Of a stretch of DNA of 64,000 bases, positions 54,588 to 64,000 are shown piece after piece. Position 1 is the stretch's first letter. Each line of letters starts with the position of its first letter. Source of the DNA: Paragonimus westermani (Eukaryota; Platyhelminthes; Trematoda; Plagiorchiida; Troglotrematidae); assembly GCA_008508345.1 (NCBI GenBank), contig QNGE01002648.1:43384-107383 (forward strand). The letters run 5' to 3'. A program made the position numbers and the translations under genes. The notes below the pieces were generated by a model. The model did no database searches and was not told where the DNA came from. It worked only from the letters and a program-made list of their open reading frames with translations.

Positions 54588-57500
54588 TGCGTATTCTGCT
54601 AGCGTTAGGATACTTCTCTCAGTTACATTTTGCGCAACTTTTTCCATCTTCCTTTGTAGTGCCTCTATACCAACTACACTTTTGCGTTCGACCAATATTC
54701 ACTTTAGACACCCCTAATTCTTCCTACAAACTTGTGAATTCCCTCGGGGTATGCATGACAATCGGACTTATCTGAGTCACAGACAATGCATCTGAAACTG
54801 GCAATTTTAGGAGAGTAAACCCAAATCACGTTTTCTCACGCACACCTGAATTTTCGTTCACGTGCACACTTGGTTTTCGTTGGTGCCGTACTGTCGGTTG
54901 CGATTCCTCCCTCCCCTCTTCACGTGTCTATCCTCTATTTTGTTAACCACAAGCCACGGCTTTGCCACTTGGACTAGGTTCTACTTTATTTGGCTCGTCG
55001 TCACACTTGGGCGATTTTTCCTAGCAAGACCCCCCCCACATCATCGGTGCTGGGGTGGACAAGAATTTTGCAGAGACAGCCACGCGACCAACGTCATAAT
55101 GTTCGGCCATTCTACACGTACAACTCATCACCGATGCGTCCGTAGCATTGGTAGCAGAAACAGTAGCAACAAACATATGAGGGGAAAAAACACGCACATA
55201 CTTGAGCAACGACTTATCAAATATTCAGCAAGCAATCAATCTTCCTCGTGTGCCTCATGACCTCACCATGATAGGGATGTTTGCCCCCTGGATCATTTGC
55301 TATTTTGTGTTTGTATGTCTAGTCTGAAATTGATCCTAGAAGGGACGAGACCACTCACACTTTGAGCACAAGACAGATCGGCAACGGTTTGTGCGTTACG
55401 CTGCATTGCTAGGTTGGAATGAGTGGAACTAGACTGGCTATAGAAGGGACCGCAAATGGACTCAGCAAGGACAGCGGTTAGTGGTTGAGGTGTAGGCGTG
55501 GGCGTGTGTTTTGAACAGTGATTTAGGAAGTTCGCGGGGAAGCGTAGCAGAGTTAGAACCATGACGATTAAATATTCATAGAACCACTGTTGAGACTGGC
55601 TGTTGACTTGTTTTGAGGACAGAGCGTGAGTTGTACTAGGAAGCAAGTGCGCGCACGTGTATCTCCCTGACGGGTGATACAAGTTCTGCTGGGTTATTCC
55701 GTGAAAGTGAAGGAGAGCAAGCGTTTTCGGGAATTTCCAATGCTATAGAAAGGCAAACCAAAAAGAACACAGAGAACGGCAAGTCGAAAGCACGACGGAA
55801 TCGTGTAGTCGCGGATAAATAAGTGTTGTGAATAACCCAAACCGATTCATATCTATGAACCTTGTTCAGAATTCTCAATGAATGGTCATTTATTATCTTG
55901 AGTGACATTTCCATCAAACCAGCGAGGTAGGCGGAGATAATCTGGTACACCCTGAAATTATTTATCGGAAGCTATCGATTAACAATACCTCTATTCTAAC
56001 TAGGGTTACTGAAAATGAATGACTACCTATCAGTTTAAAAAGATCAGCACTAGATTAAAGGTTTGCTGTGCCCTCTGTTATTTACATAGAGCTACAGAAG
56101 CTGAAACGGCTGATCCGTTGATCTCTGGTTGACTTGGGTTCCCAAATATGGTCCGTGATTCAATACGCTATAAAAGCCGGTCGCATTCGTCTTATTCAGT
56201 TGTATGTATTTTATTTAACATGTGTAATGATTTCTGTGGTTCCCACTTGACAAGTAGTCCAGAAACCGAAATAACAGATTGGAAGTGATATACATTACTG
56301 ACAACCTCTAGCAAGAAAGAAACTTCAACTCAACATTACTTTTCAAAAAAGGCTAACTCGGAAACCATGTTGCTGCAGAAGATACGATTAGACTAATCGA
56401 GAGAGTGTGTCTTTCGGTCGCATTAAATATTTGATGTACTGTTACCAATCATCCCACTATGATCCCCTCCTCCGACATAAAGATATAGTTCACAATAAAG
56501 CTAACCACCCATTAAGCTACAGTGTTATAAGTGGGAAGGATATCTTTGGTATATTCATCCTTGGAGTGGAACTAACAATCAACTGTAACTGCTGCTGTAA
56601 AGTTTGATGCAACCAGAACGGACCTCCAAAGCGTGTTAGCATTATATTGCTTTGTACTTTGAATCGTAGGTTTGTAGTCCAGTAAACTGTGTCCGAACAG
56701 TTTACACAAGAGATCCTTATCACAATTAACCTATTCGACTTTCCATACCTCTTATGCTGACAACCTCTTAAAGCATAATATGTGCGTCAAGAAATATTTT
56801 GTAAGTCTACTCCTGAACACCCGTAGAATTATAGAACCCAGAAATTTTGAAAGGAAAAATGCATTCAATAAAATGTACTGTTGTCGAATAGCACCAGATA
56901 ACTTCACCAAATGTTCATCATTCTCTGGTTGAGACCACCTTGACAGCCGTGATGCGTTCTACATGCCACTCCAGCTTTTGGTATTCGCCGAGTGAATTAC
57001 ACCATGCAGTACACAATCATTAATTTTCAGGCAACAGAGATTCGTCTCCCTTCCACTCACACTGGGTTCAACTTCATCGCCTACAGCGTTACAGCACGGT
57101 AGCACTATCAACGGTTCTTTTAAAATCGTTAATTCATGAAACAGTAGCGCTCAACAGAACGGCTAGCTTTCAGTACAACTGTAATAGTCTTCCAGTGAAC
57201 ATCCAGCTCTCAAGTTTTAGTCCAATCCAACCCTTCAACAACACCAAAGGCAACATGGAAAACACTGTTTAGTGAAAGGAATTCCAAAAGCCTGGGTGTC
57301 TGATATCAGAGGAGTTAACTGGAACGTAGCACGCTTCACTTGACCCTCTTGGGGGCGACCATACTCTAAGTGTGAGTATCAAACCTAGACATTTTGTTTC
57401 ATTTTGTTTCACTCAACCATTGCAAATATCAGAACTAACATTTTGCAACCCACTGCACTCACTGCTATGTTTACTTTTCACACAACACAAGCACCGAGTG

Positions 57501-60190
57501 CGGATGCTGTTTCCTGTCAATTTACCATACCTTATTACGGTCTGAATTGCTTATAGGAGCCGATTCGCTGTACTCTGGCGAACTATCAGAACTGGCGTTT
57601 TTTCTTCTATAGTTTCTCTTTTACGCCATCTGGTTCCTTAACAAATATTCTAACGCCCTTTAATTATTTGTAAAGAGCAACTTAATACATTTTATCCCAC
57701 TCTAAACAAGAACAGAACAGATCAAGAGTTGTAAGTCTGTGAATAATCCTAAAGGCACGTCAACGCCAATTCACTGTAGTACTTTGATGAATCTGGATAT
57801 GGTGAACCGACAGTACGCCAACCCTAACCGATGGGGAGAGGAGCATTAGAATATAAAGTGTACTTTATTCTAGCCTGTCTTATTTGGAAGTCGGTTTTGT
57901 GACTGGTGTATTCATTCCTCAATTGGGCTATTTTCATGGTAATACTTGTACAGTTCTATCGTCGCCTGTAAGTATAATTGATCATTGCTGCAAGTTTACG
58001 TACGGCAATTTGGACACGACTTACGTGGGTTTGCCGGAAAGGAGGGTGATCAACGGGCTTGCCCCACGAGCACAAGGAAGACGGAGTTTAATGCCCAGCA
58101 TGGGTAAAATTAGGAAATACTGATGAGCTGCGATCAGCAAGCGGAACCATAGCTCAGTATTCTCCTTCGACACGGCCGACAGAAACATTTATCTCAATGC
58201 CAACGCTGAAATTAACTGTGTGACCAATGTTCGGTGTGTTGCAATCATACCTTCCGAATTGCTTTACCAGCCGCTGTATCACATTTTTTCAGCTAAACAT
58301 TAAAAAACTTGTATTGATAATATTTGATACTTTATCACTGATAGTCGAAATTATTTGCACTAAGAGTTGATAAAATTTTAACATTCCATTCGATTGGTCA
58401 CAATTTTCGCAATCGCATTGACATTTCAGTCATTTTAATTAAAATTCTCTAGACTAGGGTTTCAGAGTTCACTACTTAGTCATGACAAAATGATGCTCCA
58501 TTATAGAGCTCTGACGAAAGAGGAACTCGAGCCTGATACCTTCTTTTGAAAAGTCTGGTTGAAACGTTCATATAAATATAGCATAGAACGGAAGTAGTCC
58601 ATCCAAGTTGATTAAGTATCATCTGTGTACAGCTGGAGGAAAGATGTTATTAATTCACAGGTTTTCATCGCTAGTTCTGAACACGAATTCTTTCATGCTT
58701 TTATGGTGAGTGGGCCTTCAGTACGGAAATATATGATAGGCTCCGACGGTACAGCAAACTGAGTTCTAATATCGGATAGTCAGTTGTTTACACATTCTGC
58801 AGGCTTTTCCTAAACTGTACGACAGAAATGTTCCATATACATTAAAGCGATACAATACAAGGGATAGTGGAATGTTTATGTTCAGACATGCCGTTAGAGG
58901 AAGCTTTGTAATTCTGTCGGATTGGACTAAACAGTTAGTAGGGGACTCATAGGAATGGTGCAAGCTTGTCATTTCAAGTTTTACCAGCCGTAGTTTGGTC
59001 GAAAACTGTGCCTCCAACTACACGTAGATAATACATAGCTGTAGTCTCTCACCGACGGGTTGGTTCGTCCAAACGTGTTGCCAAGAACAAAGGATATTAG
59101 ATGTTATCACAGATATCACCTGGAGGACAGAATATGTAGATAAACACATTTTGAAGCGTGTACACTTGCTGTCACAAGACCGAGTTGGAACTGGACTCCT
59201 CATATTCAGTTTCCTTCAGGGACCACCAAATAAGAATGCACATTTCATTTGAAGAATATTCCATGACTGTTGATTTCAGTCTGATCAACCTGCCACCCCT
59301 TCACTTCGCGCAAAAAACCTACGCAAAAAATCAACTGAAGAAAGACTGTTTGACTGGATAGATAGAGTCTGAGTAAACAAGTTGACTAGAAAGGTAACGA
59401 ATTTGACACATCGTTTGTCGTGTTTCTTCACTAATTTTGAGTGTGATATAAGTGAGAACAAAATTTTAGCGGACTATCATAATCGTACGTGTAAATTCAA
59501 AGGTATAAGTCCAAGCAGATCTCAGTGTGTCCTACAAGTAGTCAAATTGTAACGCAGCAGTCAAGCGTTGTTCTGTTGCTTGAGTACACAATTTATGGTT
59601 ACGACACACTGTAGCACGTGGTATTTGCTGTCTCCCGATGTGACTATTTCATAAATTATGATCCCCCCTGGAAGACGGCGACCAGCTGTGACCGGTTTGG
59701 AAATACATACCCGTACGCCTGATCAGCATTCCGTACAAATACCTCAATGAAAGGTAATGGCTTAGTGAGTGTGTAAAAGTATTCAACTTTCAGTAACAGT
59801 CAAAACACACCTCAAAAGAAGTCGCTAATATTGCCCTCACTGTTCTATTACGCCACTCACAATTAACAGCATCTGTCGATAAGCATGGGCGATATCCTGA
59901 ATGCAGGTGCTCCTTCAAAATAGAGTATATTACAATGTACCATCGTGTGTCATTTTACTGCCTGTCTATACAAGTTATCGCTACAGTCAACTAAATTTGT
60001 TATACCCATGCTTGTTCGTCTTTTCTACCCACACACGGTTCTTTTCGAGTTTATTGTGCTTTACTGTCTTTCTAGTATGCATGTTATATGAGCTACACAT
60101 AGCCCAGTCAAATTAGGACGGATAGCGGGACAGTCAAGCAGACACAGTTCACGAAGGTGCTGGACCACGGAATATGTGACGATGCTTGGC
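54588..60190. other. Intergenic DNA between RTE copy and POU4
   Basis: About 5.6 kb. Open frames at 54862-55260 (+) and 55293-55682 (-) have no motif I recognise and lack convincing splice sites. A C-rich tract sits at 55029-55036. I see no confident gene, RNA or repeat. Confidence 0.5.
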
Positions 60191-60196
60191 TTTATT
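60191..60196 (-). terminator. Probable POU4 polyadenylation signal
   Basis: AATAAA on the minus strand, about 325 bases downstream of the POU4 stop codon. No other canonical hexamer was seen between it and the stop. Confidence 0.5.
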
Positions 60197-60520
60197 TGTT
60201 CGAAGGTGATTTCTGGTAGAAGAACCACATGGGTGGCAACAGTCGTGAACTTATTTTTAATTAGGCGTGCTACCAGAATTTAACATCGAATTTAGTAGTT
60301 ATATTGCCCCACTGATTACCGGGGATAACATCCTTCTTCACAAGGTTGTAACACCGGATACATTGTGCATACATAAGATAGTTATCTGACGTTGCTACAA
60401 AACATTGTGATACTGACACGAAAAATCCCATTATTTACTTCCAGTTTTAACCATATAAAGATCAGACAAAGAGTCAATACAAAATAGATTTGTATGAGAA
60501 GTGGGTGCTCACAGGAACAC

Positions 60521-63031
60521 TCATGTACGATTTGTATTATGATGCAGCAATCCGAGCGTGGAAAATTTCATTCGTTTTTGCTTCTGACGTTGATTACAAA
60601 ACCATACACGAACGACATTCTTTTTCAAATTCAATTTTTCCGCAATCTGTGCAATCTTTTCAGATGAGGGTCTTGGCTGAACACTAAAGAATGCTTCAAG
60701 TGATCGCTTTTCGGAGTCTGTGATTGATGTCCTTTTACGACGCTTTTCCTCTTCTGCTGGGTCGTAGATTTCCGGATGTCGTTGACGCTCTGCTGCCTCG
60801 GCTTCTGCTTCTTCCAGCCATGCTTGCAAGACTGGCTTGAGGGCAACCATGTTGTTGTGAGATAGAGTCAGTGATTCGAAACGACAAATGGTTGATTGGG
60901 AGAGTGATCCTACACCGGCTATCTTCAGGTTGCCCAGAGCCTTACCTACATCTGCTTGTGTAACACCTAGTTTGATGCGCCGCTGTTTGAATCGTTCAGA
61001 AAAAGCTTCCAGTTCACGAGGGTTGTAGTCTGTCTCCGGAGGTTGGACGCTAACCACATTGCACGTTATGTTTCGATGTCCGAATTGGTTGATCAGGCCT
61101 GAAGAGTTGATTCGTGAACGCGATGGGAACGACGGACTTATATTTTGATGATTATGTGTCAGCGGAATAAAACCGCCCATGGATGGTAGCATATGCAAAT
61201 TTCGTTGTCCATGAAGACTAGCTGCCATCGCTGTCGCTGTAGCCGAATTTAAGTCGGACTGATAATGGAGCAGCGTTGGGCATTTTATTCCAGACGGAAA
61301 CGATGCGTCCAGTGGGTGGTAAGATTCCACCTGTGTATGACAAGCATGAACCACTGGCGTAGTCTGATCAAAAGCGTCCGTCTGTTCATGAATCAGTGGG
61401 TGTTGGAAGTAATAAGGGTTATTAAGATTGGAGAAAATCCTCTGGGGTGCGGTTGATAATGTCTCATTTGGGCAAAACGCATTTGATGACACTTCCTGAG
61501 ATCGATTCCAGCCATTTACAGTGTTTGGATGCAACAATCCAGCTCCGCAAGTTCGACTATCCAACCACTCTGAGTGCATGGAATTAAAACCTGGAAACCC
61601 AATGGGAACATCTGACAATGCTTCATTGTTGTCCACATCTGTAACTTGTTCTGTCCTACTGAGGAGTACGTCGTTTTGCAGCAAAAATGAATCTCTTTCC
61701 TTCAGGGAGAAGTCAGGTGAATAGTTGCCGTAGATACCCGCTTTCATATCGCTTGATTCAAAAGAACCAACAGTAGGTGCTGTCTCGTTTTCATGGTAAT
61801 GCTCGATAAGCTCCCTTTCAGTTTGGACAGGCGATGATGTGGAAGAGTCATCATCCATTTTTCGGCTTTCCACTGGGAAACCCAGTTGACCGTTAACGAA
61901 ACTGTGTGGGTTCCTATTCATGCAATGATTACTTGCTGTATATGGATAAGAAGTTGGTTGATTTCCCATGAATTCAGACTGCGCCAAGCTATCATGGTCT
62001 ATTGGATACGATGACCGTTCTGTATATCTATTAAGACATATATTCAGACCTGTTGTAGATTGTGATGGGTGCAATTTTTGTTCGGGGTGTTCCGAAGTGG
62101 ATTGATCTTGAGTAGAAGGATAGGTTGTATCTGCACGATCCAATCGAAACGTGGAATCCGCAGCCGGTTTGTGCACTAATACTTCCTGATTCTGGCGTTC
62201 AGTGTGCGGAGAATCAGATATGAAGGGCCGTCTGTTAGATTGTACCTGGTTTAATGAGATCGCTGATTCACACTGTGTTTGGGGTGATCGATTCTGTTTA
62301 ATGAAAGATCCGGAAACTTCGAACAGACGTTGATCATATTGCTTTCGTCTATAATTTGCGGCTGTTGCATGAAACGATCGACTGTATGTCTCGAAAGCAA
62401 ATGAGGTTGACCCATTTACTCCAGGCGTTGCATTAACTGTGGTGCCGGACAGATCTGTACCACAATAGAATTCTTGGTTAGCTGTCGGACAATCGGGTTC
62501 ACTTGGCCGATAAGCTCTTTCCTGGAGCGCATCAGCAGTGGGACAGATTCGTGTGGTGACCGCGCGGTCTTTAGTTAGTGGAACGTTGTTTCCAGCAAGT
62601 GATTGGGTAACTGCTAGCGAATCTGATGGTTGACATTGATCCGAAGTTATTGTTCTGCTTGCAGGATACGATGGATTGGTGTTGAATAGACGATCAAACC
62701 ACTGATGGCTAGCTATCGCCAACAGTGGATTGAGTGTTGGGGATTCGTTTGCCAGGTGGCTGGTTATCGGACAATCAGCAGCCAGCTGGGTTGCGAGTGT
62801 GCGATACGCCGAACAATTTCTAGAATAGTTATCCTCTTTGTTCGCCACGACGGTAGTAAACGGATGGTATTTTACAGCCAAGGATGAATTAGGCAGAACG
62901 GACAAATCACCCGCTGCTGTTCGCAAACATCCATTTTCTCTCCCATCTTTTAAGGTAGAATCTGATTCCAAGTGATACTCTTTCAGAGGAGTAATTTCAC
63001 TCGATAGAGAAATTATCGGCGCGACGGCCAT
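60521..63031 (-). CDS. POU4: POU class IV (Brn-3/Unc-86) homeodomain transcription factor
   Basis: An 836-residue uninterrupted frame for a nuclear transcription factor; class IV members specify sensory and other neurons in animals (established). The POU-specific domain runs from residue 670 to about 743 (NPRELEAFSERFKQRRIKLG, VGSLSQSTICRFESLTLSHN). After a short linker, the homeodomain spans about 764-823 (RRKRTSITDSEKRSLEAFF, VVRVWFCNQRQKQKRM). Class IV is clear from GVTQADVGKALGNLKI, LQAWLEEAEAE and VQPRPSSEKIA. The preceding 669 residues are Ser/Asn/Thr/His-rich and probably disordered; vertebrate class IV proteins total only about 340-420. The true start is unsure: the frame stays open upstream of ATG 63031 to a TGA near 63085, and an acceptor-like CTTGCTTACAG lies at about 63046, so a 5' exon carrying the POU-IV box may lie upstream. 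No intron separates the two DNA-binding domains. Confidence 0.92.
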   Translation of the reverse strand: MAVAPIISLSSEITPLKEYHLESDSTLKDGRENGCLRTAAGDLSVLPNSSLAVKYHPFTTVVANKEDNYSRNCSAYRTLATQLAADCPITSHLANESPTLNPLLAIASHQWFDRLFNTNPSYPASRTITSDQCQPSDSLAVTQSLAGNNVPLTKDRAVTTRICPTADALQERAYRPSEPDCPTANQEFYCGTDLSGTTVNATPGVNGSTSFAFETYSRSFHATAANYRRKQYDQRLFEVSGSFIKQNRSPQTQCESAISLNQVQSNRRPFISDSPHTERQNQEVLVHKPAADSTFRLDRADTTYPSTQDQSTSEHPEQKLHPSQSTTGLNICLNRYTERSSYPIDHDSLAQSEFMGNQPTSYPYTASNHCMNRNPHSFVNGQLGFPVESRKMDDDSSTSSPVQTERELIEHYHENETAPTVGSFESSDMKAGIYGNYSPDFSLKERDSFLLQNDVLLSRTEQVTDVDNNEALSDVPIGFPGFNSMHSEWLDSRTCGAGLLHPNTVNGWNRSQEVSSNAFCPNETLSTAPQRIFSNLNNPYYFQHPLIHEQTDAFDQTTPVVHACHTQVESYHPLDASFPSGIKCPTLLHYQSDLNSATATAMAASLHGQRNLHMLPSMGGFIPLTHNHQNISPSFPSRSRINSSGLINQFGHRNITCNVVSVQPPETDYNPRELEAFSERFKQRRIKLGVTQADVGKALGNLKIAGVGSLSQSTICRFESLTLSHNNMVALKPVLQAWLEEAEAEAAERQRHPEIYDPAEEEKRRKRTSITDSEKRSLEAFFSVQPRPSSEKIAQIAEKLNLKKNVVRVWFCNQRQKQKRMKFSTLGLLHHNTNRT

Positions 63032-63166
63032 CGGGTTTTGCGTACTGTAAGCAAGAGGTCGAACGGTGTTTGCAAAGTGGATTCACCTAGGTAGATAAAA
63101 ACAAAATGCAGATTAAATAATCTCTGGAAAAAAACGGAATGACGTGCAAAGCAAGATGGATGGTCT

Positions 63167-63210
63167 GTGTCGATCTACACTGTCGGGGTGAAAACAAGTT
63201 GTAACCCAAC
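63167..63210. repeat. Direct repeat, unit 1
   Basis: About 44 bases (GTGTCGATCTACACTGTCGG, then GTGAAAACAAG) matching 63454-63497 at roughly 80%, 287 bases apart. Confidence 0.6.
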
Positions 63211-63453
63211 TACATACAATCTCCTCGTCATAAGCAGTTATCATAAAACTGGTGGCCGAGTGGATGACAGCATTTTCTTGCAAAGCGCACAGTAGTCGCT
63301 TGGACACTCCATTTAGCCAATCTTTATCTGATTAGTCTAAATGAGGTTGGAAACTGTCGTGGTTCGTCGGTTTAAAGGTGAACAATAAAAGCATTACAAA
63401 CAACAATTCGAGTTCTTGCGGCCTTAGGACAAATTGGCGATGCACGGTACACT

Positions 63454-63497
63454 GTGTCCATCCACACTAACGGGATGAAAACAAGCTATAACTCAAA
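63454..63497. repeat. Direct repeat, unit 2
   Basis: The partner of 63167-63210 (GTGTCCATCCACACTAACGG, then GATGAAAACAAG). The bases between the two units are not repeated. Confidence 0.6.
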
Positions 63498-64000
63498 ACA
63501 GAATTTGCTTATGTTAAACCACAGTCTGAATTTTGACACAAAGCTCTCCTGGCTATACTCCGAAAATCCGCCATACACACACGTACAAGTGACTGTGACT
63601 GACCGCTGGTGGATGATCTTTTGCCGTGCCCAATGAGGAACCAATGATGTAAAGATTAACACGGTTGTCTCATAAAACTATGACCGGAGTTCTGGTCCAG
63701 GTTGTGACAAAAAAGTACCCTTCTGACTTGCTCTGACAAAAGTGAAACTAGAGTGTAGTGCATCATTCGAACTGTGGCCAGCCGAAAAACCCTGAATGAT
63801 TCCAAAATTTGGAATCAAATGTGAACGATACTCAGCAAATATCTACCATATATACTAGTGCTTTGGGTAAAAATGAAGAGCATTTATAAACTGTATACTA
63901 GGGTTCAGAACACCGAAGTGATTGATAAAAGCTGGATATTTTCAAGTTGAACATCACCCACATTCGATCGCAGCGTTCGCATTCGGATAGACTTTCCAGC

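Larger units (their letters stand above)
63032..64000. other. Upstream side of POU4
   Basis: Either the promoter/5' UTR or a first intron of POU4. It holds a short direct repeat (63167-63210 and 63454-63497). I see no TATA box or upstream exon that I can defend. Confidence 0.5.

Noticed and set aside
55021..55209. Minus frame with AATAAA 31 bases after its stop
   Set aside because: The polyadenylation-like hexamer is suggestive, but there is no clean acceptor upstream and no recognisable protein pattern.
58083..58120. Another CTGATGAG motif
   Set aside because: The required GAAA after stem II is absent (GGAAC instead).
58501..58560. Hammerhead-ribozyme-like core (CTGACGA ... GAAA)
   Set aside because: CTGANGA and GAAA are present with a bulged stem between them, but I could not find pairing for the other two stems or a placed cleavage site.
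63250..63310. GTGGCCGAGTGG resembling a tRNA-Ser/Leu A-box
   Set aside because: No B-box within a tRNA-like distance and no acceptor stem pairing.
1..64000. Bacterial-style systems: CRISPR arrays, operons, rRNA
   Set aside because: No regularly spaced repeats, no operon spacing or ribosome-binding pattern, and no rRNA-like sequence. The splice structure shows eukaryotic nuclear DNA.

Overview
This window looks like nuclear DNA from a parasitic flatworm, most likely a digenean trematode. The evidence is genes split by kilobase-scale introns with GT/AG boundaries, RTE-type and Ty3/Gypsy-type retroelement remnants, a Tc1/mariner-type transposon, and no operon-like gene packing. The species is not identifiable from the sequence alone.

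Two host genes can be supported, and they converge tail to tail. The plus strand from about 9.4 kb to 51.36 kb carries most of an orthologue of CFAP43, a WD40 plus coiled-coil axonemal protein. Fifteen internal or terminal exons from 11260 onward, plus the terminal exon, join in consistent reading phase to give about 1096 C-terminal residues and a stop at 51358. Three further upstream exons (9420-9628, 9956-10282 and a 12-base exon at 10378-10389) fit in phase but are less certain. The first few hundred residues are not found and probably lie upstream of the window. The minus strand at 60521-63031 carries a POU class IV (Brn-3/Unc-86) transcription factor with an unusually long amino-terminal region. 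About 9 kb of gene-poor DNA separates the two genes.

Mobile DNA fills the CFAP43 introns and flanks. I see: (1) an LTR family at 3521-3822, 17116-17361, 22536-22840 and 29709-30002, the last followed by a broken gag and an inverted LTR end; (2) an uninterrupted Tc1/mariner-type transposase at 23332-24288 and a decayed fold-back relative at 17528-18407; (3) two 5'-truncated RTE-like non-LTR retroelements at about 36430-38249 (+) and 53262-54587 (-) that share nonsense codons; (4) 3' ends of a second non-LTR family at about 20996-21292 and 52198-52550; (5) an RTE-type 3' tail at 14205-14310; and (6) possible tRNA-derived SINE fragments.

Region by region: 1-9.4 kb is intergenic or upstream, with repeats and no confident exon; 9.4-51.4 kb is CFAP43 with repeat-filled introns; 51.4-60.2 kb is intergenic with two retroelement fragments; 60.2-63.1 kb is the POU4 gene; 63.1-64 kb is the upstream or first-intron side of POU4 and holds a short direct repeat. 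The two host genes have unrelated jobs (ciliary motility and neuronal identity), and nothing suggests they act together. Most of what is unusual here is repeat rearrangement rather than a multi-gene system.
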